Of a DNA stretch of 64,000 nt, positions 23,846 through 36,100 are shown piece after piece. Under the pieces are notes generated by a model that did not search any database, had not been told where the DNA came from, and worked only from the letters and a program-made list of their open reading frames with translations. Every line of letters starts with the position of its first letter. Position 1 is the first letter of the stretch. Origin of the DNA: Cladopsammia gracilis (lineage: Eukaryota; Cnidaria; Anthozoa; Scleractinia; Dendrophylliidae). The stretch covers positions 1,271,501 to 1,335,500 of the forward strand of contig JAJGOT010000034.1 in NCBI GenBank assembly GCA_022457155.1, written 5' to 3'. The translations under genes were made by a program, and so were the position numbers.

Positions 23846-24436
23846 GGCAGGACAGTGTTCCTTTAAGGCAGGACAGTGTCCCTTTAAGGTAAGACGGTGT
23901 CCCTTTAAGGCAGGACAGTGTTCCTTTAAGGCAGGACAGTGTCCCTTTAAGGTAAGACGGTGTCCCTTTAAGGCAGGACAGTGTTCCTTTAAGGCGGGAC
24001 AGTGTCCCTTTAAGGCAGGACAGTGTCCCTTTAAGGCAGGACAGTGTTCCTTTAAGGTAGGACAGTGTCCCTTTAAGGCAGGACAGTGTTCCTTTAAGGC
24101 GGGACAGTGTCCCTTTAAGGCGGGACAGTGTCCCTTTAGGGCGGGACAGTGTCCCTTTAAGGCAGGACAGTGTCCCTTTAAGGCGGGACAGTGTCCCTTT
24201 AGGGCGGGACAGTGTCCCTTTAAGGCAGGACAGTGTCCCTTTAAGGCGGGACAGTGTCCCTTTAAGGCGGGACAGTGTCCCTTTAGGGCGGGACAGTGTC
24301 CCTTTAAGGCAGGACAGTGTCTTTTTAAGGCGGGACAGTGTCCCTTTAATGCGGGACAGTGACCCTTTAAGGCGGGACAGTGACCCTTTAAGGGGGGACA
24401 GTGTCCCTTTAAGGCGGGACAGTGACCCTTTAAAGC
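23846..24436 (+). repeat. Minisatellite, 21-bp unit, about 28 copies (right part)
   Basis: Continuation of the same 21-bp array after the TIR element. Its variants differ from the left part: more cgggacagtgtccc units towards the right end, and some gtaagacggtgtccc units at the left. Confidence 0.9.
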
Positions 24437-25255
24437 TAACTTTTTCGAGTTAGCTCTGCGTTAGTATGCGTTAAAGAATTGTGAGTTGTGTGATACATAG
24501 TAACGAAAAAAACGTAAATAAGTTAGATGTATGAGTAGCGTTCGCTAATTTTGTCAGAATTAAAAATGTCAAGAGGAATTTTTGTACCATGTCTTCTGTG
24601 GTTTTAAGTGTCACCCTGATCTCGGTAAACATCGTAAACTGTCATCATTTGGTGTGGAGTGGTTAGAAAGATGGAAATGTAAAGCAGCTGATTTAGATAT
24701 GCCTTTGTCATTCCTTTCAACTAATCTCGAGATGTTTGCGGAAACGGTCATATCACGTACTCAGTTCTACCTGTTTCACCAATGAATAAATTTCTTTTAA
24801 AACGAGTGTTTCATCTTTTAGTATACGGCAATGAGTTACACCAGCTTTTTTCTGCGGCTCAGTAATGACAAACCACTCGTTCCCCGGGTCTTACTGACCC
24901 TCATTAAGTTTCGCCGTTGTCCGCACTCACAACGTCCGAGAATGCGAGAATATAAACCCGGGCATCAGCACAGAAAAAGAAAGGCGGTGCGTAAGTTCGT
25001 TACTCGAGACAAGATCAGGCTCTCTCCGGATCCTTAACATGTCCATATCACCAGATGAGCAGTGAACACACGTTTACTGCTTGCAGGCCCGACTTTCCCA
25101 CGACTTGGCCTTTTCCTTCTATAAAGATCCTCTAATACTCTCTCTTATAGTCTTGTCTTATCCTTTCATCACTCAAATACTAAGCTTTTGTCAAGTACAT
25201 TTGTACTGCAATTTCCTAGTCAATGATTATAGTTCGGACTGACGCAAGAAGCGTA
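24437..25255. other. Region with two short unrecognised forward frames
   Basis: A frame at about 24590-24785 (with HPDLGKHRKLSS and WLERWKCKAADLDMPLSF) and an ATG frame at 24831-25037 (68 aa, basic, with RPRMREYKPGHQHRKRKAVR) show no family match that I can name. Both may be chance or remnants. Confidence 0.3.
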
Positions 25256-25261
25256 ACATTG

Positions 25262-25475
25262 CGATCTTAGATGGGAGCAGGGATGACGCAGTGGTGAGAG
25301 CACTCGCCTCCCACCCATGTGGTCCGGGTTTGATTCCTGGCCTCGGCCTCATATGTGGGTTGAGTTTGTTGTTGGTTCTCGTCACTGTTTTCCTCCCTCC
25401 ACAAAAACCAACATTTCCACTGAAATGCTATTTATTTATTTATTTTATTTATTTATTTATTTATTTATTTAAATG
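25262..25475 (+). mobile_element. tRNA-derived SINE with an (ATTT)n tail
   Basis: The head has Pol III-like boxes: gcagtggtgagagcac as box A and ggtttgattcc as box B, 40-odd bp apart. A short body (ttctcgtcactgttttcctc) follows, then an attt/attta run at 25432-25472. The arrangement is typical of tRNA-headed SINEs. Confidence 0.7.
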
Positions 25476-25794
25476 TAAACTGATGACTCGTACACCTTTC
25501 CAATTTGTCGTAGTTTTGCCGTCACCCATTTTTGCTTCTTGATTTTTATTGTATATATGGGTGCTTGGAAATCATTCTCGTTCCCAGAGCTGCACTCGGC
25601 TGTAAACGTTTCTTGGTAATTCCGCTGACCACATCATAAAGCTTTCGTGGCAAATACAAAGGAATATAGTGTAGAGAATAATCCACCGCCGAGAAAGTGG
25701 ACATTATAAACGCTGCTCTGATGCTTTGCATTTGGAGTCCTTGCGTTTTAACACATATCTACGTTGAAATAACAAAATTTAACCTGTGTTAGGA

Positions 25795-25870
25795 AGTTAT
25801 TCCGATATGGTCAAGTAGTTCAAGTGTTGCTCTCCGTACAACGAACCGGGCTCGAATCCTGGTGGGGACG
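25795..25870 (+). other. tRNA-like relic with a box B
   Basis: tatggtcaagtagttcaag resembles a tRNA D-arm/box A and gggctcgaatcctgg a T-arm/box B at the right spacing. The acceptor stem does not pair well, so it is probably a tRNA pseudogene or SINE head rather than a working tRNA. Confidence 0.35.
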
Positions 25871-26092
25871 TATTATTTTCTTTATTTGAAGGCATAATTG
25901 TAAGAAAGATAAAAGAAAAATTATCTGGCGAACGTCAAATGATCTGAAGTGAGTAAACAAACTGAAAAAACCACACTACACCATCCCCTCAGTATGGTCA
26001 GTACCTTACTCATGCGCACAACCATATCACCCCGGTAGTGGCTGCCGTGCTTTTTGCAGTAATAGTTTGTCTAAGCCAAGGTAAAAAGGTAC

Positions 26093-26403
26093 ACAGTCAA
26101 ACCTCTGTTAAGCGGCCCTCTATTAAAGGCCCAGTATCACCCATTCAGCTTTGCGGTCATTTGTTTTTGTTTTCAAATAACTAGCTCGCTCGTGATTGGC
26201 TCTTTCGGGAATTTTCGACTGCGTTAAATTCAATCGTCGAGGCATTGGGCGCGCAATGCATTTTGGGCGATACTGGACCTTTAAGCGGTCACTTAACAAA
26301 CTCCCAGGAATTAAATCGCTCCCCACATTTGCTGTAAACTTGACCTCTTTTAAGCGGTCAGTTGCCTTCTCCTCGAGGGTGACCGCTTAATAGAGGGTTG
26401 ACG
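26093..26403. mobile_element. MITE with pogo/Tigger-like termini
   Basis: The left end cagtcaaacctctgttaagc is inverted at the right (ttaatagagggttgac). Internal copies of ttaagcggtca also occur. The short 12364-12439 element has related ends. Confidence 0.6.
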
Positions 26404-27170
26404 TATTAACGCCTATTGAAGACGAGAAGATGTTGCAAAATTATCCGAATATTGTTCAAAGGTTGGATGAGTGTGTAAGATAATTTTCCGAAGATTTCTG
26501 CGAAAGATCAAAATATGTTTTGTTTTAAAATAACAAGGACAAAGATGTTTGTAAATGTAAAAATATTGACATCTTCTGAAAAATCGACGCCACATTTGTT
26601 AAGACATGAGTTTTCACAATAAAGAAAACCCTTTAATTCACTTATTGGTTGAAAAGATAAAATAAATAACCCAGAGCACATTTTTGTGTCCTTCATAAGA
26701 TATCGATAAATGCATTCTTGGATCTTATGATAGCATCCTTAGCTTTCCTCCCTGTACAAACAATGGGTCATGCAGTCGAGTTGTAACCATGGATACATCG
26801 GATACGTAGGAGATAGTTAAGATGGAAAGACGAGTTGGCAAAGCAGCTCCAGGCATGGATGAATTAAAATGGTTTCAAATATCGGCGTTATTAATATTAA
26901 TAACGACCAACCATCAAAACAAGGGGCTTTACTCACGAAATCCTACCTAAGAAATATCTTGGTAAAGTAGGAGGACGAATAACTGAGGAGAAATAAATAG
27001 CTGAGGAGGAAGGTGCTGCCTTTCCTACGTCATCTGCAAAGGAAGATCATCACATGGTTTTGATGACCTCCTTGATTGGAACGTAGACCCGGAGAGGGGG
27101 TGGTGGTTGGGAGGAGGAGGGGGGGGGGGGGGAGTTGGTACAAGGCTGCCAAAACATTCCAAAAATCTAA

Positions 27171-27260
27171 AACAAACAAAAATCTGAAAACAAACATGGC
27201 TACCAATCACTGGAAATAACCTCTGAAAACAAACATGGCTGCCAATCACTGGAAATAACC
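27171..27260 (+). repeat. Two-copy tandem repeat, about 41-bp unit
   Basis: gaaaacaaacatggctaccaatcactggaaataacctct is followed by a copy with one change (gctgcc), then a partial third. A G run (27118-27132) lies just upstream. Confidence 0.7.
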
Positions 27261-27469
27261 TCTGAAAACACCATTTCATTGGGTGTCACGTGACAAAATA
27301 CTCCACGATTTGTTTGGCAAAATGACGGCGGTCGGGAACTTTGACAGACGAAGCTTGCCTAATGGAATTCGTTTGTTATTTATAATTTCATAGCCCGCGC
27401 ACTCTCGAAGAATGTTAAATTGTTGATTATCCGTCCCTTTCGTTGACTTGGGAAATTGTATTAAAGTGT

Positions 27470-29895
27470 TAAGGAATTTTCGTAGGAAAATGAATTTGGC
27501 AGAATCAAAATTTGTACAATTTACAAATGGCATCCTCTTTAAAAAAAACCCACGAAATTAAGCCTACCTCATATTTAAAATTAATTCTTATAAAGTCGTC
27601 CTAGATTGATATTTGAAGGGATCTAAACATCTAAATATATGAGTTTCATAATTGATGCTCGACGTTGGTCCATATTTTGCGGTTCCCATTACCTGCAAAA
27701 TGCATCGCAATTATCTTGCCATTTGGTATAATGACAACATTAATTATGCATAAAAAGTGCATAATTAACCAGCATGACTGGTGACATATTTATCCTATGG
27801 TCAAAACTTCACCGTAATATGATCTAACATTGTCGCTCACACGAAATTGCCCTTATGAGTTTGAGGTTTTGAAACCATTCTGAGAACTGTTTGCGACGTG
27901 ATCAAACGTTGCGGTTCACATACAGCAATATTTCGAAAGATACTCTCAAGAAATTGGTATGTAAAGTTGAATTTTATATAAATTTTAACAAGTACTTAAA
28001 ACAGTTTGACTATGTTTTCCATTTGATGTCTAATAAGTCTAATAACGCTATCTCGATGATCTATGGGTATTATTTTATTTGTTCCTTTTGGATAATAATT
28101 GAGTTTTTTGGTTTCAAGCTTGTTCTTCTTCAAAAGTAGAAAAAAATTATCACAGTTTAATCTTGTGAAAAGCTAAAATTACGAAAATCAGTGATTAGAA
28201 TCTGACCGTATTTCTGCTAGACTCGTTAGACATATGATGTGGACTGGGCGTTGTTTTGCAGCTGCTGCATTTGTAGTCTTTTTATGTTGTTTTCAATATG
28301 AATTTAACGGGTTAAACTAATCCTGAAACTCTCCACCGGCAGGTACAACCCAAAAATAACAAATCTTTAAAAAGAAGACGTGCTCTCGAACTTCCTAAAA
28401 TCGGTGAACTCCAAGGCTAAATTTTAAGCCGTGCAGTTCTTTTTAAAATTTCAAAATCCATCTACGAAGGATAGATCAACAATGGCGATGGAAGGAACAA
28501 CTAAGAATCAACAAAAAAATCTGAAATTTGAGTAGACGTGGGAGAGGTTTATCCATAAACTTCAAAGTTTTTCTTACTCGGTAAAGAAATGACAACGCAA
28601 AATCGCTTAATTAAACAGACGTTTTGATGTTCTGCAATTTCCGAAGCCCGGGACGGGGTGGAAGCAAAATCTACACAAATCGATTAAAACCCAATTTTTA
28701 TCGTTGACTGTTTGCGAAAATGCTGAAAACCTAAGCCTGTTAATTGAAGCTAAAACGAGTTTCTTATCTTTGCAGTGACGCGTTCAGACCATTTCTTATT
28801 TCTAAATTTACCACTCCACGCTAAAATTTCACAAACCGACTGTTTTACACTGAGAGTTTTCGTCTGCCTATTAAAATAGTAAATGTAAAGAGTCGATTCA
28901 GGAATGTTAAGGAAAACGCGTGGACCGGAATGGCGTTGTACTGTTTTTCCAAATCATTTTAGTGCCTTTAAAAAGAACTACGTGAAATCTATTGCGGTGT
29001 GAGCTTTTCGGTTCTTTTGTTTGAATATTTCAGTATTTCAGAGGCAGAACCTTATAAGGTAAAGGAATTTTATCTCCCGAATTCAATGGAAGCTTTTACA
29101 TTCTGAAAATCACAGCTGACCATATTATGTACCCAAAACGACAGTTTTTATCCCTCCTAAAACAAAAGACGTAAAATTTTCCAATGTTACTGAAGTTTCA
29201 GGCGACATTTTACTTATTAAAGTAGACCCTAGTTTTTAATGTAATGTATTACGAATTTTTAAGATGAATAGGGCCTTGCGAAAAAACCCGAAACGATTCG
29301 TCGGTTAGTCAGATACTTTAATGGACATTTGGACATATACAAATGAATAACGTTAACTAAGAAATCGTTAATTATCCGCTAAAGAACCGCATCCTCACCA
29401 CTTTAAGTCGGAAGTCAATCCATACACGACATACAGCATAAGCTGTCCTGTGCTCAATTAACAAGGGCTTTTGAGCTGCACACAGTCTCTGCAGTGGTCA
29501 AGCTCAGCATAATAATAATTTCTCCGCTCAGTTCGATAAAACTTGCACATAATAGCGGCCTGCGGTGCGAGCAGATACAATTTTTAAATTGCTAAAACTT
29601 GCTCATATGCATTTTACAACGTTTAGCTCCTGCAGCCGCAAGGGTGAGATCTTTCGGTTCCAGTCCGCTTCAAACAATGAAGCATGCAGCATATATCATA
29701 TTTCAGAGCCAACTATTAGAAGTCATTTTCAGAAAATTGCACTCGTTCGTTTTGTCCAGATCGAGCGGTTTGCACCTTGAACAGTTTCATACAGCTTCGT
29801 CATGGAAACTGCTGCGACACACGGCAACATTTTCTCCCCTTTTTCCGTTCAGTCGATCGTGTCATCAATGTTTTCTAGTATCTCGTGGTTAATAA
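27470..29895 (+). repeat. Interspersed repeat, copy C (2.4 kb, non-coding)
   Basis: The stretch from ggaattttcg...gaatttggcagaat to the ctagt...cgtggttaat end recurs at 30412-32245 and 39560-40534, where it is split by insertions. Similarity is high but with many single-base differences and small indels. No frame encodes a recognisable protein. It may be a non-autonomous element or part of an older segmental duplication. Confidence 0.65.
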
Positions 29896-29914
29896 AACAA
29901 TTATTCTACTCGAG

Positions 29915-30245
29915 AATTGAATTATAATCGGATAAATTATACTGTAAAAGTGTTTCTCCGAGATAACTGGTCGGCATAAAAGAGTGTAAATATTTTCATT
30001 TAGCGAATATTTTTTTATGAATTGAATGAAATAGATCTCAAATGACAGAGAAAGAACTATAGAAAACAATGGAAAAAGGTATAGTGAGCGAAAAACAACA
30101 AACAAACAAGATAACAAGTATGATTGTAGAAATGGCGGCGAGACAACTTTTCCGTATCACAGTTCTGTATTTGTTAGGTTAGATGTACTACAGAACAGTG
30201 ACTCAGTAATCCACTGGCGGTGGATCGGGGGTGTCTATCGCGACC
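29915..30245 (+). pseudogene. Relic of PAN-D8C exon 1 and its 5' flank (third copy)
   Basis: attataatcggataaattat and what follows match the flank at about 45575-45640. 30118-30235 matches exon 1 of copies A and B (atggcggcgagacaactttt onward, through the GGGSEVSI codons). Two in-frame stops (in ttgttaggttaga and actcagtaatcc) and loss of everything after about 30240 show it is dead. Upstream of the relic lies repeat copy C. Confidence 0.7.
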
Positions 30246-30494
30246 TCGCGCTCTCACTCTTTCAGACGACCGAGGCGATTATATGGAAACCCAATATTTG
30301 TCCGGATCGTCCCAGTTGGCCCATTCGTCTCAATTGTTTTTGAAACCACTGGGACAACCGAAAATACCAGGACGATTATATGGAAGGCAGCTTAACTGAC
30401 TCTGTGAGTGAAAAGGAATTTTCGCAGAAAAATGAATTTGGCAGAATGAAAATTTGTACAATGTACAGGTGGCATTCTCTTGGAAAGGTAAAAG

Positions 30495-30517
30495 GTGAAG
30501 CTGAGGAGGCCTAATTA

Positions 30518-30560
<43 letters not shown>

Positions 30561-30645
30561 TCTCTATTCTTTTTATATTAATGTGTTATTGTAATATGGC
30601 CAATAAAATAAAATAAAATAAAAAATAAAATAAAATAAAACCTTT
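30495..30645 (+). mobile_element. Probable LINE 3' tail with an (AAAAT)n end
   Basis: ggcctcctcgccattgttat and an AT-rich 3' UTR-like stretch run into aataaaataaaataaaataa at 30603-30642. This sequence is absent from the matching place in copy C. No protein part remains. Confidence 0.4.
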
Positions 30646-32686
30646 AAAGATGTAAAACCAACCTGACACATATGTTAATGTTTATATAAATAAACTTAAT
30701 TTAATTTGGAGCTCTACTGATTGGTTTTAGAAATGGTGAAACATTGCGTCTAAGTCGTCCTAGATTGATATCTTGAAGAGATCTAAATATCTAAATATCT
30801 GAATTTTATAATTGATGCTCGACGTTGATCCATATCTTGCGGTTCCCATTAACTGCTAAATGCATCAGAATTATCATGCCATTTGGTATGATGACGACAT
30901 TAATTATGCATAAAGTGCATAATTAACTAGCATGTCACTAGCATGCCTTGGTGACATATTTGTCCCACAGTCAAAACTTCACCGTAATATGATCTAACAT
31001 TGTAGCTCACACGAAACTGCTCTTACGAGTTTGTGGTTTTGAAACCATTCTGGGAGCTGTTTGCGACGTGATCAAACGTTCCGGTTCACATTCAGCAATT
31101 TTGGTAAGATACTCTTATAAAATTGGTATGTAAAGTTGAATTTAATATTTATTTTAACAAGTACTTAAAACAGTTTGACTATGTTTTCCACTTGATGTTT
31201 AATAAGTCTAATAACACTATCGTGAAGATCTATTGGTATTATTTCATTTTTCCTTTTGGATAACGATTGAGTTTTTTGTTTTCAAGCTTGTTCTTCTTCA
31301 AAAGTAGAAAAAAATTATCGCAGTTTAATCGTGTGGAAAGCTAAAATTACGAAAATTAGTGGTCAGAATCTGGCTGCATTTCTGCTAGACTCGTTACACA
31401 TATTATGTGGACTGGGCGTTGTTTTGCAGCTGCAGCATTTGTATGTTGTTTTCAAAATAAATTTAACGGGAAAAAAAAACTAGTCCTAACAATTTTTTAA
31501 AAAAAAAAACCGTTCTCTCGAACTTCCTAAAACGGTGAACTCCAAGGCTAAATTTTAAGCCATGCAGTTTTTTTAAAATTTCGAAATCCATCTTCGAAGA
31601 ATAGATCAACAATGGTGATGGAAGGAACAACTAAGAATCAACAAAAATTCTGAAATTTGAGTAAACGCGGGAGAGGTTTATTCATAAACTTCAAACTTTT
31701 TCTTACTCTGCCAAGAAATGACAACGCAAAATCACTTAATTAAACAGACGTTTTGATGTTCTGCAATTTCCGAAGCCCGGGAAGAGGTGGAAGCAAAATC
31801 TACAAAAATCGATCGAAACTCATTTTTTTATCGTTGACTGTTTGCCAAAAATGCTAAAAACTGAAGCCTGTTAATTGAAGCTAAAATGAGTTTCCTATCT
31901 TTGCGGTGACGCGTTCAGACGATTTTCTATTTCTAAATTTACCATTCCACGCTAAAATTTCACAAACCGACGGTTTTATACGGAGAGTTTTCGTCTGCCT
32001 ATTAAAATACTAAATGTAAATAGTCGATTCAGAATTGTGAAACAAACTGAACAAGCAAGCGGTGCTCAGTCTAAAAAAACAGGGGCTACCCAACAAGGAG
32101 ACCAAGGAATGTTTAGGAAAAACACTGTGGAAAACGCGTGGACCGGAACGGTGTTGTACTTTTTTTCCAAATCATTTTAGTGCCTTTAAAAGGAACTACG
32201 TGATAGTTAATTCAGTTTGAGCTTTTCGGTTCTTTTAGCTGAATACCTTATTACATGAAATTTTCGCGACACGTTTATTTCGCGATTTTGAGGTGCGCAT
32301 TTTTCGTGACACTTAAATTTCGCGATTTTGCGACGATTTAATATTTTCAATCGGTTTAATTTCGCGTTTTTGAGTTAGACACAATTTATTTCCTAGGCAG
32401 TGTTATTTAACATGTCCTTGAATTAAATATAACTATTTTATCAAAGGTGCAACGTCAAAATTAACAAAAATGCAACGGCGGGACTATATGTCAACAGTAA
32501 CAACAAAGCAGTTCTTACAATGTCCACAAGCAGTTAATGCTTGTACGTGAATTATTGGTCTTGAGTCAATTGACCACAATATCCATTTACATTGAAAATT
32601 CCTTCCTACGGACTCCGAAGAAAAAATGTTGCCGTTTGGTAACATAATGCCGTTTAGAAACATATATACAAGTCTCACGAGTCATT

Positions 32687-32913
32687 TGTACAAAAGTTTA
32701 TTCCGGACTGTATATTATTCCACTGTTTAAGGCTCAAGTTCGAAGATTACAGCTCTCTAGTTCTACAGATTACAAGGATTCCGAAGGATTAACTGGATGA
32801 ACATCGCATGAAGAAATCTCAAACAAAAATGGCTCCTCAGAAAGGACAATACACATGGGAACGTATCCCAGAAACACTTTCGGTCCCTTTGAACAATTAC
32901 ATCATCGCGCACA
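32687..32913 (-). repeat. 3' LTR of the BEL element
   Basis: 227 bp and collinear with 38921-39147. On the plus strand it begins tgtacaaaagtttattccgg and ends catcatcgcgcaca. The plus-strand ccccc just after 32913 is the polypurine tract in element orientation. Confidence 0.9.
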
Positions 32914-33111
32914 CTCCCCCGGTTGACCATGATAGAATGGTTAACAGTTCACTCTTGAAATCAACTAATTAAACTGTCCTTAAAGACAAACTGTCCTCAG
33001 ATTAACGAATGCGAAAAATATTAAACACAACAACAATGTTCAGTGTTCAATGTTTCATAGTAAACTTGATAAATTAGTGTTCATCTTGCAGTTCTGCAAT
33101 CCACTGTTGTC

Positions 33112-36100
33112 TTAATCTTTCTCCTTCAACTGCGGCCTTACGCCGTTTTGGTTTCCTCTCACTGACCCTCGTGCTGACTGCTCTCGCTGTTCTAGTACTG
33201 GCTCCGACTGAGCGGTTTCATCAGCAGCACAGCTGACCTCCAATGGGTACAACAATCGTAATGGTCTTCTCAAGAGACTGGTTTTCTTAGACTTCTTTAC
33301 TTGGACTCTGATCTCAGCACCTCGACTTTGTCCATCCTTGCTTGTCAGGACCTGTTCCACTTTGCCCAATTTCCAGTGAGATCTCGGATGCCCTTCGTCA
33401 TGGACCAAAACCAGGTCACCTACAGAGACCAAACTTGATCCTGCGGCTCTCTTAACTCGGCAATGGGCGTTTCGTAGTTCAAGTAGGTATTCTGCTCTCC
33501 ATCTCTTCCAGAAATGACCCAGAATCATGTTCAGATGTCTTGCTCTCCTACTCAGGTCACTCTGCGAAATTCCAAAGTCTTCATCTAGTAGGCAATCCAC
33601 CTTAGGAAGGGCACTAATTCTCCGACCAATGATAAGATGGCCAGGAGTGAGGGGCTCTTCTAGATCCTCAGTTGAGACGTAAGATATTGGTCGGCAATTT
33701 AGAATCATTTCGATTTCTGCGACAACAGTCACAAGCTCATCCTGTGTGAGTTTGGCTCGACCGACTGTTTTCTTGAGGCTACCTTTCAGTGATTTGACTA
33801 ATCGTTCATAGAAATCTCCCCACCATGGGGCCTTCTCCAAATTGTATGACCACTTTATCCTCTCCTGGGTGAAGTGCCTGATCACACTAGGGTCGTTCAT
33901 TATCTTCTCAATTTCCTTAAAGGCACTCTTAAAAGTTTTGGCATTGTCCGATATCACAAAGGAAGGCGTTGACCTACGAGCAACATATCTTCTAAAGCAC
34001 CTCAGAAATGCTTGGACAGTAAGGTTTGGAACGACCTCAAGATGTACCACTCTCGTTACGCAACAGGTAAACAAACAGATCCACTGCTTTCGTTCTTTCT
34101 CTCTCGTAGATCTTACATAAAGTGGCCCAACATAGTCCAATCCGATGCAGGTAAACGCAGGAGCCTCCTTTACTCTGCAACTAGGTAAGGGTGGAGGCGG
34201 TGGTGTCTTATACGGTTTCCCTTGAAACTTCTTACAAACTGTGCAGCCAAACAGTAACCTTCTGACAAAGTGGCGACCTCGAACAATCCAAAAGGTTGAT
34301 CTTAGTTCAGCAAGTGCAAGTGTCTCCTTAACACCTTCATGCATGACTCTCCTGTGACAGCTCCAAACAGTGAGTGTAGTAATATGATGTTTGGCATCAA
34401 GTAAGATGGGGTACTTTGCAGAATCCGACAAATCAGAGTTTCCAAGTCTCCCTCGACATCTCACAACTCCCCTTTCATCCTCAAACAAATTCAACTGCTG
34501 TTTCCAAGACCTGAAGTTTTCCTTGTCCTTCAATGATCGCTGCACCTCCTTTATCCAGCACAGTTCGGCTCCCTCCAGGTCTGCACTTGCTATCTCTGGT
34601 TTCTCGTCAACTCCCTTACGTTTTGCCTTCAGAAGTCTGATGAATTTAAAGACCAAAGCAGTAACTCGTAGGAGGCGCTCAAGACAGCTGAATGCTCTGC
34701 AATCAATAACATTCACTGAGGTCGGTTGACTGTTCACAGTTAGTGCAGAGAGGTCTCCAGCCAACTCTGCCTTTCGAGCCTTTGCCTTCATTTCTGAGAG
34801 GCACTCCTCTGGAAGCAACTCCTCATCCAACTTGTTTGGTTTCTCAGATCCCTCAGAATCAATCAGCCATTTGGGCCCATTCCACCACAAGGTATTAGCT
34901 GCTAAGTCACGAGAATCCATACCCCTAGAGAGTATGTCCGCTGGGTTGTCTGATCCGCGGCAATGGTTCCACCACTCTACAGGTACGAGCTTCCTTATCT
35001 CATCTGCACGGTGCTGCACGAATTGTTTCCACTCCCTTGCACTCTGTACGATCCAATACCAGGCTACCTTTGAGTCGGTCCAACACATCAGCTTGCTAAT
35101 CTCTATCTCAGAAGAAAGGGCTTCCTTGACGCTGTGGATCAATCTGGCAAGAACAACGGCTGACAGCAATTCTAAGCGTGGTATGGTCTGGTTATAGAGA
35201 GGCGCAACTCGTGTTTTTGAAGCTACAAAGCTGATGTAATTGCCACGCGTAGTCACAGTGCGCAGATAGACAACTGCCCCATATGCCCTTGCAGATGCGT
35301 CACAGAACCCGTGAAGTTCACTCATAACAACTTCCCCTTCTACGTCAGTGTAATAACATCTAGGAAGAATGATGGATTTCACATCTTGTAATTGCGCCAC
35401 TAGTCTCTGCCAGGTTGACTTGCAAGAACCTTCTAGTGGGTCGTCCCAGCCCCTTTTTTCCTTGCACGGCTCTTGAAACAAGATTTTGAATGGGATGATG
35501 ATGGGAGAGATAACACCAAGCGGATCATAGAATTTGGACACCGTACTGATCACATTTCTCTTTGTAGGCTCTACTTTCCTTGCCAAAGACACAGTCTCCG
35601 TGAAATCAAATACAAGGTTGTCATTGTGAAAGTTCCACAGAGTTCCTAATATCCTTTGCTCACCAGGGTCTTCAATGACTGGGGTTCCTAAAACGCTCCT
35701 TGAGTAGGTCATGTCCTCCTCTTCAACCTTGTGTCCATCCGCCACCACTGTCTCAACAACCTGATATCTGCTAACATCCTCTTTAGTCTGAGCTTCTTCG
35801 TTCCTTAAGGCTGATTTTTCATTTTTGTCAATTCTCTCACGAAGCTCTTCAGAATTGGTGACAAACTTTCGCAGATTGAATCCCGCTTCCTTCAATCGCA
35901 ATTTGGACTTCACATAAAACTCAAAGGTGCGATCCACATCACTGTCGCCTGACGTCAGGTCATCGACGTAAATGCTCTCAAGGAATTTCCGTGTGAAGCT
36001 GGGATCACACTGTCCATATTGCCCTATATGGTGCTTAATAGTGGCGTTCAGCAAAAATGGACTCGATGATAGACCAAACACAACACGTGTGAACCTCAAA

